Positions 12,283 to 24,228 of a stretch of DNA of 64,000 nucleotides are shown here, in pieces (the stretch's first letter is position 1; each line of letters opens with the position of its first letter). The stretch is taken from positions 5,208,001 to 5,272,000 of the forward strand of contig CAJQUN010000014.1 in NCBI GenBank assembly GCA_907163345.1, given 5' to 3'. The notes under the pieces are model-generated. The model searched no databases. It was not told the DNA's origin and worked only from the letters and a program-made list of their open reading frames with translations. Source of the DNA: Haberlea rhodopensis (taxonomy: Eukaryota > Streptophyta > Magnoliopsida > Lamiales > Gesneriaceae). The position numbers and the translations under genes are program-made.

Positions 12283-13090
12283 TTTCTTGCTAAATTATTC
12301 CCAACTAACTCAAGTAAATTCAACTATCACCACACAACACTATAAATCTTCCTCCTTATTGATCCCTTCCTAACCCAATTTGACTATAATTCAAGAAATT
12401 TCACCAAAAGCTACAATCTTTAAGAATTGGAAACCAATTACCGCTTAAAAATCTGATCTTGGAAAAATTTGGAACTTGGCTTGGAATTCCCTTTTTGATG
12501 TACTTCTACCCAATTTGCCTTGCAATTCTTCAAATCTGCAATGAAAATCTCAGTAAAACAAATATTACTTCCCAGATTTGAAGTAAATTTAATTTTGATG
12601 GAAAAAATGATGAGATTAGATGAAGGAATTTGAAAAGGCGGCTAGGGTTCTGTTGTGGAGAGGAGAAAAATTGATTTTTGAAAGTGATGGATGCTGCGTC
12701 TGTGCCCTATTATTTTTCAAAATTTTCTCTCGCTCGATCGATCGGAAAAAATTCTCGATCGATCGAGCGAGGCAGTAGGCACAATGTCTTTTAAAAAAAA
12801 AATCGGGCGATCGATCGAGATTTTGTCTCGATCGATCGCCAGCAGCAGCAAACAAAATTTGAAATTTTTTTTTTCTCAACATCTTTCTCTCGGATTGCCT
12901 CACCTACAACCAACTTGCTCTTGCTTTCACACCTGCAATAGAAAATACACGAATTCATTCCCAGACAAACTCAAAACAAACAAACTAACAAAATCACATC
13001 AAAACAAGAAATCAAAAACAAAACTCGAGGAAGGAAAAATGAAAGTTCTTAATTTATAGTCCCAAGCTGGACTGTCACCTCCTCATCTTC
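12283..13090 (-). other. Spacer between the two Athila-like ORFs, with palindrome modules
   Basis: AT-rich noncoding spacer. It contains two more paired modules (decamers at 12735/12756 and 12808/12829, both 21 bp apart) with GAGGCAGT between them, the reverse complement of ACTGCCTC. The modules are therefore not confined to the LTRs. Confidence 0.8.
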
Positions 13091-14284
13091 TCAATTTGAT
13101 GGCTCCTTTGGATTCTTTACAGAATCACTTGGGAGCGTACCTTGCGTTCTCCCCGAAATCAATGTGGCCAACTGCCCTATCTGCACCTCCAAATTCTTGA
13201 TCGATGCATCTTGATTTTGCATCCTTACCTCTGTCGATGAAATCAGCTTTGCCATCAGTTCCTCCATACTCGGCTTTTGTGTGAACCCGGCCTGCGTTTG
13301 TGGGTTCAGCACATTCTCCTGGTTCGACCATCTTAGGTTCGGGTGGTTCCTCCATGGTTGGTTGTAATTCGAGTATGAATTGTTGGGTGGCCTGTTACCT
13401 ACAAAATTAACAGCCTCAACAGATTGGTTAAACTGGTTACCTGCCTGACACTCGATGCTAGGATGACCGCCTCCACACAGCTCACAGAAGATAGTTTGAG
13501 CTTGCATTGCTGCTGCTCCCATGCTGTCTATCTTCCGGTTCATGGCTTCTAATTGAGCCGAAAGAGCAGTGATCTCGTCCACTTGATGGACTCCCATTGG
13601 CTTCTGTGGCGTGCTCCTCTCTGATTGCCACTGGTAACTGTTGCACGCCATTTCCTCCAACAAGCTATATGCTTCTTCCGGCGTCTTTCTCATTATTGAT
13701 CCCCCAGATGCTGCATCAATCATGGAACGGTTAGAAGAAAATAAACCATTATAGAACGTTTGTACCTGCAGCCATATGGGTAGACCATGGTGTGGGCATC
13801 TCCTCAACAACTCCTTAAAACGATCCCACGCTTCATATAACGTCTCGGGGTCAAACTGCCCAAATGTTGTGATATCGTTCCGCATCTTTGCCGTCTTGGA
13901 AGGGGGAAAGTACTTTGACAAAAATGCTTTCGTCATCCCCTCCCATGTTGTTATAGAACCTGCAGGTAGGGAATTCAACCATGACTTAGCTTTGTCTCGT
14001 AATGAAAATGGGAAAAGTCTTAACCTGATGGCGTCGTCAGAGACGCCATTATGTTTGAATGTGTCACAAATCTCCAAAAAGTTGGAGATGTGATTATTCG
14101 GATCATCCGTAGCTGCTCCCCCAAACATAACCGAGTGCTGAATCATTTGTATGATTGCCGGCTTGATCTCAAAATTGTTCGCTTGAATCGTCGGCCTCGT
14201 AATACTGGACAACGATCCATGAAATGCCGGTTGCGCAAAGTCCATCATTGATCTAGGGTTCTGTGCTTCATTGTTATCAGCCAT
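13091..14284 (-). CDS. Athila-like gag
   Basis: An intact 397-codon frame from ATG (MADNNEAQNPRSMMDFAQ). The retrotransposon gag core spans residues about 35-190, with QANNFEIKPAIIQMIQHSVM, LRLFPFSLRDKAKSWLNSLP and FLSKYFPP. A short zinc-knuckle-like CELCGGGHPSIEC lies near residue 265, and an Asn/Gln-rich stretch follows. Gag forms the cytoplasmic particle that packages element RNA. The frame closes normally without running into protease. The element at the right end of the window encodes a clearly related gag. Confidence 0.9.
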   Translation of the reverse strand: MADNNEAQNPRSMMDFAQPAFHGSLSSITRPTIQANNFEIKPAIIQMIQHSVMFGGAATDDPNNHISNFLEICDTFKHNGVSDDAIRLRLFPFSLRDKAKSWLNSLPAGSITTWEGMTKAFLSKYFPPSKTAKMRNDITTFGQFDPETLYEAWDRFKELLRRCPHHGLPIWLQVQTFYNGLFSSNRSMIDAASGGSIMRKTPEEAYSLLEEMACNSYQWQSERSTPQKPMGVHQVDEITALSAQLEAMNRKIDSMGAAAMQAQTIFCELCGGGHPSIECQAGNQFNQSVEAVNFVGNRPPNNSYSNYNQPWRNHPNLRWSNQENVLNPQTQAGFTQKPSMEELMAKLISSTEVRMQNQDASIKNLEVQIGQLATLISGRTQGTLPSDSVKNPKEPSN

Positions 14285-14540
14285 CGCTCGAGCTTCTCGT
14301 AATCGCCTAAGTAGGGTTCTTTCTATCTCCGGATCGAAAGGCTCGAGAATAGGCTACTCTCTTCTGAGCATGCACTAAAGAAACGATTCCTGTACAAAAC
14401 AGACAAAAGGAGACAACAAAATACACAAAATTATTAACAAAGATCAACAAAAGAAAATAGAAAAGAAAAACAAAAACGCAATAATAAAAGAATTGGCTAA
14501 ATTACAATTAACTAATCTCGTATGATATTATACAGATTAG

Positions 14541-14558
14541 TCCCCGGCAACGGTGCCA
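14541..14558 (-). promoter_or_regulatory. Primer binding site, tRNA-Asp type
   Basis: The minus strand reads TGGCACCGTTGCCGGGGA beside the 5' LTR. The usual Athila/Tat-type site is TGGCGCCGTTGCCGGGGA, so there is one mismatch. It marks the 5' end and the minus orientation of the element. Confidence 0.85.
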
Positions 14559-14564
14559 AAAACT

Positions 14565-16122
14565 TGACCGCTTTATTTTTAAACAAAAGATATTTCAAAG
14601 AATAGTGTGAAGCGATTCTACCGCAAGTGCACGGTTGTCAAGTTTTAGTATAGTGAAAATTAAGTACGGGTTGTCGAATCCACAGGGACTAACGTATAAG
14701 TACCAAATAAGATTAATAAGATTATATTTAGCCTACGATTATCAAATGTGATTATCTAAAGCAAACTTAAACTAAGAAATGAAACTCAAACAAGAAACAA
14801 TAAAATGAATGGTTCCGGATATGCGAAGGTAAGTTGCTCAAGAAATTTATCAAGCTCTTCGTTCAACTGTGTTATCTTTAATGATTCATTTGAATAAGCA
14901 AATTATCAACCAATTGATTCTAAGGGTGAAAGGTTTTCGCTATTATTCAATACACTCTCTCGAGCTGTAAAGAAACTAACAATAAATCAGAATAAGTCAC
15001 TCTCGTGCACCTATTTACTAATTCAAAGTTGCATAAATAATCAAAACCTTATAACTCTAAATCTCTCGATTCCAAGTTCTCACGTATGCGATATCATCTC
15101 TCGATCTCAATCATAACATACTTCATGAATTAAAAGAGCGTGTTACAACGTTATCTCTCGATCTCGGTTATAACTCTCAGAATCAATCAAAGTTAGCTAG
15201 GCTTTGATCTTAACAATCGATTAAATCATGAACAATAGACATCAATACACTCAAACACAATTGAATCAATATATCAAACACAATGATACTAAATCTCAAT
15301 AAAATAAACTAGAATTGTTTCAAATCAAATACTAAAGAAGTTTAATCGTCTCTCGACCTCAAAAACATCAATTGAAAATTAATATGAAATAGATTAAAGT
15401 CTAGAAATACGATAAACGGCGGAATGAATCCGTGCGTAGCACGGAAATATCTTCTCTTGCTCCTTCCTTGCACTCCGGAATTGATTGGCTTTGGCTCGAG
15501 CGAAGAACCGGAAGAACGGATCTCCTTGGCGGCGGCTAGGCGGCGGCTAGGGCTCTTCTTTTCTGACCTAATTCACGTCTGATAGCTCCTCCCTTATGGA
15601 ATGAATCAACTACCGCTTAAAACCCTCCAAAATCACGATAAAAAAGGAAAATAAAATCTTCAGGATTTCGCGTCTCGATCGATCGAGATTTGCTACCGAT
15701 CGATCGGTGCACTGTTCAAGCCAGCTTTTGAAACACACTGTCTCGCTCGATCGATCGAGATTTTCCACCGATCGATCGAGACTTTAATAAAATTTGCTCT
15801 GGAGTCACTGCCTCGCTCGATCGATCGGAAATTTGTTCCGATCGATCGAGACTTGAAATTTAATCTTCTCAGCGCACTGTCTGTCTCGATCGATCGAGAC
15901 ATAATCTCGATCGATCGAGATTTCGAAAATCTTACTTCCTTCATTTCAACCCTTTCTTGCCTCGATTTCGCCCGTTATCTTCATATTAGCTCATTTCTTC
16001 CACTTCCGATCTAATTTCCTGAAACAAACGAATAAACACCAAAAAGCATAATATCATCCAGGAAAAAGTACGGAAAATGTGAAGAAATTACAGTTAAAAA
16101 CACTCAAAATCTAAGCCTATCA
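14565..16122 (-). repeat. Athila-like 5' LTR
   Basis: 1558 bp, same length and nearly the same sequence as 8120-9677. Palindrome decamers start at 15676/15697, 15748/15769, 15818/15839 and 15887/15908, all pairs 21 bp apart, with period 69-72 bp. Confidence 0.95.
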
Positions 16123-17640
16123 GTGTTTTTATGAAGTTCCTAGCATGTTTACTTGAGCATGTTATATGTGTTATGTGGTAGATTTGTTGGTATAAAAAGT
16201 GGTGCTCGAAAATCTGGGAAAAGAATTGAGATACCCTGTTTCCAGAAAGCTTGGGTGAGTACTGATGTAGTTGGGTGATTTTGATGCATGGGGTTTAAGT
16301 TTGGGTGGAACTTCGTTTTGAATACATTCATGGTAGTATATTGTAGTTCCTAGCATGTTTGTTTGGGCATGTCTTATATGCTAGATTTGATGGCTTGAAA
16401 ATAGGTGCTCGAACATGTCTTATGTTCGCGATTTGCAGGTATTGGCGATCGATCGACGCGTTTTCCCGATCGATCGCGAGCACCAGGGTGCGAGGCAGAA
16501 CACTTCAGCGATCGATCGCGAGTTTAGCGCGATCGATCGGCATAACTTCAGCGATCGATTGCGGAAAACAGAATTTTGAATGTTGAGGCAGTAGCATCTC
16601 GCGATCGATCGGGGCTTATTGGCGATCGATTGCGAGAAGCCAAATGTGGTGTTTTGAATTATTATTGTAAGATTTTTGGTATTGGGCTATTATTGGCATC
16701 TAATATTGTGTTGTACACTTGTGTAGAGCCATCACAGGTAGCCACACAACGCAGGGGATAGAGCCCTGCAACTAAAGATATTTTGGAAAGGTACGTAAGC
16801 GACGTACGGGCACCCAACTGTAACATGTATTTTATGTCTGTCCATTTGAGTATGATACATGTTGTTATGCATTGTTGTTGCATATGTATGTTGTGGAATA
16901 AATTGTGTGTATTCCACGAGTCAGGGTTATCACAATGATGATTTTAATGCTTACCGCTTATACCGCTAAAAATGTGGAGCGGGAGGGGGGATGCTCGCTT
17001 GCACATGGAGGCGAGATTTACCATACGAAGCGAGGATAGAAATACCGCTTGTATGAAGAAGCGAGGGAGGGGAGTTCCACTTGTTCTAAAGTTATGAAGC
17101 GAGGGACATTAAAATACTCTGATGATAAACTGACTAGGGATTGAAGTAAAGATTTAAGAAGTAAAGTTATGTCATGACATTTATTTAAAGAAGCCATAAT
17201 ACCATATATTGATTTGATTATGAGTTATGGTACAGGGACAACCATGGGCGTTTTAAATGCATTGGAAATTTAGGAAGTATCCTATGCCTATGATTTATGC
17301 ATTTATGCCTTACATTCATATTATGATTGATATGAACTATGATGTGCTCATGTGTTGAGGGTTGTCTTTGTAGGTGCTTTTGCCATGGAGAACCAAGGTT
17401 GGGGTTGATACGCTGAGCTGTAAGGAGTGCTACAGGATTAGCAGAATAGAGATTCCTTTTGTATAGTTTCTACAAGTGTAGAGTAAAGCTATAGTTAGTA
17501 CCCTTTTGTTAGGAATATGTATAATTCCTTTTTGAACTTTTGGTACTGTAATCTCTTAAGCTCAGGATTATCAACACAGCCTAATACTCTGATTTATGAA
17601 TGATTAGTTCTCTTAAATTACACCTTTGAATCTTGTTTAG
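16123..17640 (+). repeat. Gypsy LTR, plus orientation, second part
   Basis: Continues the LTR broken at 8119. It stops after GAATCTTGTTTAGATA, about 14 bp short of the LTR 3' end seen at 3683. From 17641 the sequence switches to the reverse complement of the LTR start. Palindrome decamers begin at 16446/16467, 16509/16530, 16552 and 16602/16623. Confidence 0.85.
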
Positions 17641-17876
17641 ATATATTTTATAGTATTTAATCAATAAAATACTTCAATTTCCAATTAAACATGCTTCACC
17701 ATAACAAATAATACCCACCCCAAATAATCATGTCATAACCCAAATTCCCAACATATAACAAATGCACCCTGAAATGCATTTCCCCAATATTATTAATTCA
17801 ACCCAATGAATTAGTACAATAATCTTCATAACATAATTAATGTTTAAAATCACATGATCATTTCGGGGATATCACA
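17641..17876 (-). repeat. Gypsy LTR start, minus orientation, 236 bp
   Basis: Reverse complement of the first 236 bp of the LTR at 7494. It ends GGGGATATCACA at the gagca target duplication. With the left LTR it defines the original minus orientation of the element. Confidence 0.85.
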
Positions 17877-17881
17877 GAGCA

Positions 17882-20110
17882 TGATATAATCGACTTAAAG
17901 CATCACAAATGTAACCATGCTCCCACTAACCCTTTTTCATACATATGTCACTTCCGGATTTTTAACAAAACCAAACACTTGGATGATGTTATCAAAACGG
18001 AAGTTCAAACTTCGTGATGCCTTCTTAGGTCCATAAATGGATCTCTGGAGTTTGAAAACATTTTTTCTCACTCCAAGAAGTTGTAAACACATTTGGCTGC
18101 TACATTTCTACCACAATGCCACCACTGAGAAATGTTGTGTTCACATCCATTACTCATATCTCATATTCATAATATAAAGATATAACTAATAAATCTATAG
18201 ACTATAGCATCATAACCAATGAAAAATTTTCTCACATACAACTCTTTGCCTATGAGAAAACTGTTTCCCACTAGTCAAGCTTTGGAAGTCACTACCTTCC
18301 AATCCACTCCAAGCTTTGGCTTGTAGATCCATTTGCAGCCAATGAGAACAATTCCCAAATAGGATCTACTAAGGTCCATACCTTATTAGAGTACATGACG
18401 TCTATTTCAAATTTCATAGCCTCTAAAATCCCAAAACGATGTCCAACATCGTCTCCTTGAAAGTTCTTGGATCACATCCATGGTCAAAATCATTTTGACT
18501 ACTTTCTAGGAGTAAATTCAATTTATCATGAGTTCTTGAAACATTTTCAAATCTCCTTGGTGTGTGTAAATCAAATGTTATGATTGACTCAATTAATTTC
18601 ACCGTTTTCACTTTTCTAGTGGTTTGTGGTTCTTGAACCCTTTCAAGTTATATTATATTATCATTCCTCTATAATAGAAACAATTTCTCTAGAAAGACTG
18701 CACTTGCGAAACAAACACTTTGTCTCCAATTGATAATATAAATTTCCACAAAATAACATAAGATGGATCAACTATCCAACTCATCTCCCACTGGCTGCTT
18801 CACATAAGCAGAACAATCTCAAATCTAAATTTGGATTATTTTTCAGTCCATATCGTATATGGAGTTTTGGTCACTGCATTTGTATGAATTATGTTCAACC
18901 AATATGTAACTTTAGAGAGTTACTGTGAGAGAATCACATTCTCTTTAAGATAACTCAACATCATCTTGCACTAACATTTAGTGCTCCACATACGTCCATA
19001 TGAATCAAAATCAATGGACATTCAGCACATGCTAAATAATGTTGGATTTAAGTTATCATTCTTTTTATATTCTTTGAATATAATCATACTAATCATTCAT
19101 AAGTTTACCAGATTCATAAAACATGCATTCTTAAAAATACTGCAAATCACATTCGCATATTTAAAAGAATATCATTCTCTATCAAAATAGGAACAATGTT
19201 CATTATTAAATCTAGAACAAATAAATAGTTGCTCAAACTAGTTCCTAACCAGTTCAAGATTTTATATTAAATAAATGTTTCAAACACCTTTGCAACAACT
19301 CTTGCTACAATGCTTAGCCTCAGGTAGGTTTCATCTTCCTAGGGCTCTCTACTTCTTCACATCACATGCATCTCTTTGCAGCGAGCACAACTGACATCAT
19401 ATACCAAGGAATTAGAACCAATAGAAACATTTAATTTTAATATAAAACATACCCTTTCTAGAACGCTTCTAGTCTAGGTATTCCTTACAATTTTGCACCA
19501 GTGACCAGCAGTGAAAACATAGACGCCTCTCATTTCTTAGTTGCTATTATATCCTTTTTTGTTTTTTGAGGTTGGGAACCATTTCCCTTCCTCTTTTTTA
19601 TCCTTGAACTCTTCCTACCATTGGTAGAAGATTCGACAAGAAGAACACGTTTCTCCTTTTGAATCAAAGACTAATGACTTTCCAACAATTTGACTATAAG
19701 ATAAAATCTACAGCCAGTTAATGAGGATTTTTCACATTCAGATTTTCCAGTTTCTCAAGAAGAGATATTTTTCTTACACCATGCTCATAGACCGAAGCCC
19801 CTTCTTGCATGTGAAATGAAAATAGCTCTTTTGAAGTCGCGAGTCTCAGTAATCGCATCTTTTCACCAAACAACATTTGTAGGTGTTGGAAAATATCAGT
19901 AATGTGAGCGAGTTTCTCATATCTATGTTGAAACTCATTGGTGACATTGATGCTATCATGTAGCACCTATCCGAGAGATCATCGTCCCATCACATCTCAA
20001 GTGTGGCTATCTCTTCATGAGACGAACCGGGAGACACTTCAACAGGAGGTTTCCACCAAGGGTATATAGTAACCTCTTAGAAGCAATCTTTATTTAGTCA
20101 ATCAAAATAA
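17882..20110 (-). pseudogene. Copia A remainder: reverse transcriptase, integrase, gag remnants
   Basis: Continues the polyprotein interrupted at 3677. By alignment with copy B, 17882-18640 covers the reverse transcriptase N-half and its linker. 18640-19500 is a shortened integrase/pre-integrase stretch. 19500-20110 is a degraded zinc-knuckle and gag region (for example RYEKLAHITDIFQHLQMLFG at 19870-19930). Numerous stops, frameshifts and deletions rule out function. Confidence 0.75.
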
Positions 20111-21877
20111 TTTGGCCTGGTTAATATGTGTATCTAGACTTGATGTAATCGAATTCATGGCAATCACAATATTGAGAATAAACAGAAAATATATGCAAAC
20201 CGTTGATTATTAATTAATTCAAAAACTATGGACTTTAGTTATTGAATGCTCCCACCAAATTTTTCGAATTCGTCACCCTCATGACAAATGAACGGAAAAT
20301 CGTATTTTCTTAGTGGGCTTGGCTCCATCTTTAATCTCGATCTTTCACTAATTCTAATAATTTACATTTAAATCGTGCAAACAAGAGAATATGGATACAT
20401 TCCAGGGTGGGATACATCAGAAAATAGAGGGAGCAGGCTCGCAGACCTGATAACCAAAACACAATTATAATGATACAATAAAAACCTAAGCACACCTAAA
20501 CACATTGGTCAAGGCCCGTAATCGTCCACCATGCAATCACATCATATGTAATTGTACTAATCACATCACATGTAATTAGAGCACAATAATAAGTTTATTC
20601 TATTGTTTCCCACTAATCGCATCATTAATTGAAAATAAAATTAACAAATTAAATAAAATTAATTAAATTTCAATAAATTGGCAAAATCTCTATTTTACCT
20701 TTTAATCATCATATTAATTGAAAATAAAATTAATAAATTAAATGAAACATTTTCACTTAATTTCTAATTAATTAAATTTTTAATTAATTGGTAAAATCCA
20801 TATTTTACCTTTTGATCATAATACTAATCAAAAATAAAATTAACAAATTAAATAAAATACTTTCATTTAATTTCTAATTAATTAAATTTTCAATTGTTTG
20901 GTAAAATCACTATTTTACCTAAAATCATAATATTAGCCAAAAATAAAATTAACAAATTAAATTAAACATTTTCATTCAATTCTCAATTAATTAAAATTTC
21001 AACTAATTGTAAAATCTACATTTTACACTTAATAAATTAAAAATATATTTTTAATTAATTAAGTTTATGATTTATTGCTTCAAAAATAATATCCGGATAA
21101 AACATCTAAAATGACCCAAAATAATTTATGGACTCCAAACAATTTGGATCCAAAATTAGAAAATCAATTCAACCCAAAATACACTATTTTCGGATTTAAA
21201 AAATAAATTTTGTTTTTAATATTTCAAAAATCAGATTTAATTATACTGTTCATCTTCCTTCCCAAATGAACATTAGGGTTTCGCTTAACCCTAGCGCCGC
21301 CGCCGCCGTTGCCAACCAGTCCGCGCGCCGCCAGCTTTCCCGCCTAGCAGCTTCCATCACAGATACATAGCCGATATGCGCAGAGAACTTGGTCAAGAAT
21401 ACGGTGATGTTCATCTTCCATGGAACTCGCGGTTTACATCTGTAACAATCGCAGAAACCATGGCCTATTCCAGCGTTTTCGTTTCCCGGCCGAGCTACCC
21501 TTGCACATAACCAGAAATACAGCTGCACAGCCTTCTTCTCCGCCTCTCCAGCAATCCAGAATCCTTAACGCAGAACAATGAAATTTCTCGCGAGTCACGA
21601 CAGATCCAGGGGCTTGCGCGGCCGTCCTCTGCGCGCCGCCGTGCGTCCAGCCGAGGGAACCAGTTTCGTGATGCCTCTCCGCCATGGACCGCCGTCTAGC
21701 ACGCCGGAGAGATGTCGGAAACACTTTCCGGTCGGTTTTTGGGTCCGGATTAAAACTCATTTTATTCCAATTTTTTATGTTTTCCGGAATCCATAATTTT
21801 TGAAAATTCGAACACTATTAATATTGATTGAAAACGATCTAATAAAAATAATTATTGATGCATGAATCAAAGCGCAA
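20111..21877 (-). other. Copia A leader with AT-rich tandem repeats and a GC-rich patch
   Basis: The region between PBS and gag. At 20627-21060 an AT-rich unit (AAAATAAAATTAACAAATTAA ... TATTTTACC type) recurs about four times with starts near 20627, 20713, 20825 and 20936. At about 21265-21730 composition jumps to GC-rich, beginning with a TAGGGTT/AACCCTA inverted pair. The GC-rich patch has several frames but no recognisable protein. Confidence 0.6.
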
Positions 21878-21893
21878 CCTGGCTCTGATACCA
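21878..21893 (-). promoter_or_regulatory. Primer binding site, initiator tRNA-Met type (Copia A)
   Basis: The minus strand reads TGGTATCAGAGCCAGG, the standard plant Copia primer site, one base from the 5' LTR. Confidence 0.95.
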
Positions 21894-21894
21894 C

Positions 21895-22290
21895 TGTTGG
21901 GTTTCCGTACCCCGGCGTCAGATCCAAACGCAGCGGAAAATAAACAGTAACAAATCTGACCCAGGGACGGATCGATTGCTCCAGATTCATATATTAAAAT
22001 GCATATATCAAAATAAATGTACGAAAAGAGAATTACCGATAACAGCGAAATCAATATGATGTCGGTGGTCCTCGAGTCCAATCAACCTGACCAGATCTAC
22101 AAGCCCGGCACCAGTGCTAGTGTGATGACGGCTTTTCTATGAGAGTGTGTATTGAATGACCTTGAAAAGAATATCTCTTTTTCTCAGAAACTAGAATGAC
22201 ATATTTATAGGGTAATTAAGTAACTAATGCGCTTTGGGTGTATAAAGCCTAATATACCAACTTTTGACTTGCAGGGCATATATGCTAACA
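21895..22290 (-). repeat. Copia A 5' LTR
   Basis: 396 bp, TGTTGGG to GCTAACA in + strand reading, followed by the target duplication tatca. It lacks the internal duplication of the partner LTR. Confidence 0.95.
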
Positions 22291-22295
22291 TATCA

Positions 22296-22411
22296 ATCTA
22301 TCATATTGTTAGTCTTCGTTACTGATTTTAGTGATTGTTCTGGTTCAGTGGTCTTTGGGCCATATATCTAGCAATCGAAGAATATCATACTCAACTAGCG
22401 GCATGGCGGGA
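22296..22411 (+). mobile_element. LINE 1 leader and first three ORF1 codons
   Basis: The stretch between Copia A and Copia B. It ends with ATG GCG GGA at 22403-22411, which continues as GAG GTA GAG at 30475 after Copia B and its cggga duplication. Copia B thus cut the ORF right behind its start. Confidence 0.7.
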
Positions 22412-22787
22412 TGTTGGGTTTCCGTACCCCGGCGCCAGATCCAAACGCAGCGGAAAATAAACAGTAAACAGATCTGACCCGGGGACGGACGATCGCGCTT
22501 GATTCATGTATTATTATGCAAATATCAATATTAATGCACGAAAAGAGAATTACCGATGAACAGCGAAATCAATCTGCGGCGGTGATCCTCGAGTCCAATC
22601 AACCTGACCAGATCTACAAGCACGACACCAGTGCTAGTGTGATGACGACTTATGAGAGTATTGAATGGAATACTTTAACCCTAGAGTGAACCTTATATTT
22701 ATAATGTTCATGAGACAGCTAAGTGGGCTAGGGCTCATAAAGCCCATCGGGCCAACGTTTGGCTTGCTGGGTATTTTATGCTAACAA
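22412..22787 (-). repeat. Copia B 3' LTR
   Basis: TGTTGGGTTTCC to GCTAACA, followed by the minus-strand purine tract GGCAAGTGGGAGAT. Nearly identical to 30121-30469 apart from the 27-bp length difference. Confidence 0.95.
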
Positions 22788-24228
22788 TCTCCCACTTGCC
22801 CAAAAGCCAACACAAAACAATAAAATCATAATCCAAGTAAGTCAATCCAATTGAATAACTTGATGTACAACCATTGTACATAATTATGAAACATAAATAT
22901 ATCAAATGATTTAATTTTAGAACTTTCTATAGATGAAACACTTTCAAATATAGAAACTCCACTAGAATGAGGAGCTTTCAAAAATTAAATTCATTTATAC
23001 CAAATCACTCAATTTGAGCACTTAACCTTTAAGTCTCAATTCTCATCGATAGATCGGCGGCCGGTTGATTGTGACCCAGTGAGGCTCAAGTGTATCATAG
23101 CAGTTGGATCACAACCTTTGTGATTTTAGAAGTCAAACAACTTCTTGGGCTTACCCTAAATGCCCCATTGTCAATTAAACTCCTTTAATAGACAATGACG
23201 GGAATATAATTCCAGCAACAACCTACTGATCGTGGGTAGCGCCTAGCATCTGCGCTTCACGAAGACCTAGATACAAATGACTAGCAACGTACGAGAACCT
23301 GTCAGCCATAGTTAGCGTGCAGTACATTCCTTTCACTCAATATGTCCCGATTGAATCAAGGGCATTGGTTGATCGAGACCCTTTATGATTTCAATAACTA
23401 TGCATTTGTTTCACGTTATATGATTCATTGTGTGCGTATATGAAAAACTCTTTTTTCACAAGCACTACCCACTCTGGCCAGAGATTCCTTGAATCATATA
23501 CAGAAAAACACATAGGGCATCCTGGTTCATCAAGACCAGTGGTGAATCCCCAACGACAATCATAGGTCTCTGACATCATCACTGCATACCCAAAATAACA
23601 ACTTTATGACCCACATGTGATCAGTCATTAAATCAAAGTACACAGTTATCTATCAAGACCTCAATGACGCCTCGGGTCATGAGGAGTAATGGTGCACAAC
23701 TATGACTAGAAATTCTATACTCGACAAGTGGTAACCACTTATAGAATCCCGAGTAGGGTCGTTCAGTGAACTCATTCCTAATGAGCACCTATTCAAGTGT
23801 GCTGACTTCTCCAAGCCAACGCCGATGAAACGCGGCGCACTACAATAGACACATCATGAATACCAGTCTCTAACGAGCATATATCGATATCCCATTCTCG
23901 AAGGCTCATCGACCAGGAACATTTAGAAATCGCAGTCAAGAATGTATTTCATGGTCACCATCATATGCGTAACCACATTCTGTGGACTATAGCAATCTCA
24001 AGGACTTCATCAATGCATCATGATACATGGGTAAATAGATGAAGAATGCCACATTTATTAATAATCAAACAAAGATCTGTCACAATATGATTATAAATAC
24101 AATCAATCAACTATTGATTCAAATGATATCATTTATGACTATAATAATTTCCTAAAGCCAACTACCCATGTTCCTCAAGCCCATCTTCTCAAGATGTCTC
24201 TCGTACACCAGTCGCGGTAAAGGCTTCG
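22788..24228 (-). other. Copia B 3' noncoding region
   Basis: About 1.4 kb between the end of pol and the LTR, matching the same region in copies A and C. A 63-codon frame at 23582-23391 is shared with copy A but is broken in copy C. No RNA gene or conserved protein is recognised. Confidence 0.6.

Larger units (their letters stand above)
8120..16122 (-). mobile_element. Non-autonomous Athila-like element with gag and a plant-transposon ORF, no pol
   Basis: An 8003-bp LTR retrotransposon on the minus strand with two LTRs of 1558 bp each (8120-9677 and 14565-16122). The target duplication is gtgtt. The PBS at 14541-14558 resembles the 3' end of tRNA-Asp (minus strand TGGCACCGTTGCCGGGGA). A G-rich tract (minus strand AAGTTTGGGGGAG) lies against the other LTR at 9678. 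By eye the LTRs differ at only about 15 places, so this is the youngest layer of the nest. It encodes gag (14284-13091) and a second protein (12282-11044). There is no protease, reverse transcriptase, RNase H or integrase, so mobility would need enzymes from a related element. Confidence 0.9.
3683..17876 (-). mobile_element. Rearranged Ty3/Gypsy element inserted in Copia A
   Basis: The insertion starts TGTAAGACCTCG, ends GATATCACA, and is flanked by gagca at 3678-3682 and 17877-17881, which gives exact borders. The outer ends fit a minus-strand element: 3683 is the reverse complement of an LTR 3' end and 17876 of an LTR 5' start. Inside, order and orientation are wrong. A minus LTR (3683-5773) is followed by minus gag-protease, then by a + strand pol 3' end and a + strand LTR (7494-17640, itself interrupted), then by 236 bp of minus LTR start. 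Reverse transcriptase, RNase H and integrase core are missing. An inversion plus a pol deletion, or recombination between two opposed copies, would explain this. Confidence 0.85.
676..22290 (-). mobile_element. Copia element A, full length but decayed, hosting a nested Gypsy
   Basis: This is a Ty1/Copia LTR retrotransposon on the minus strand. Both LTRs start TGTTGGGTTTCC and end GCTAACA in + strand reading. The target duplication tatca is present at 671-675 and 22291-22295. A PBS complementary to initiator tRNA-Met lies at 21878-21893, and a purine tract (minus strand ..GGCAAGTGGGAGAT) abuts the other LTR near 1354-1375. Removing the 14.2-kb nested insertion leaves about 7.4 kb. The coding region is more decayed than in copies B and C, with many stops, indels and deletions, so this looks like the oldest of the three related Copia copies. 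Confidence 0.9.
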
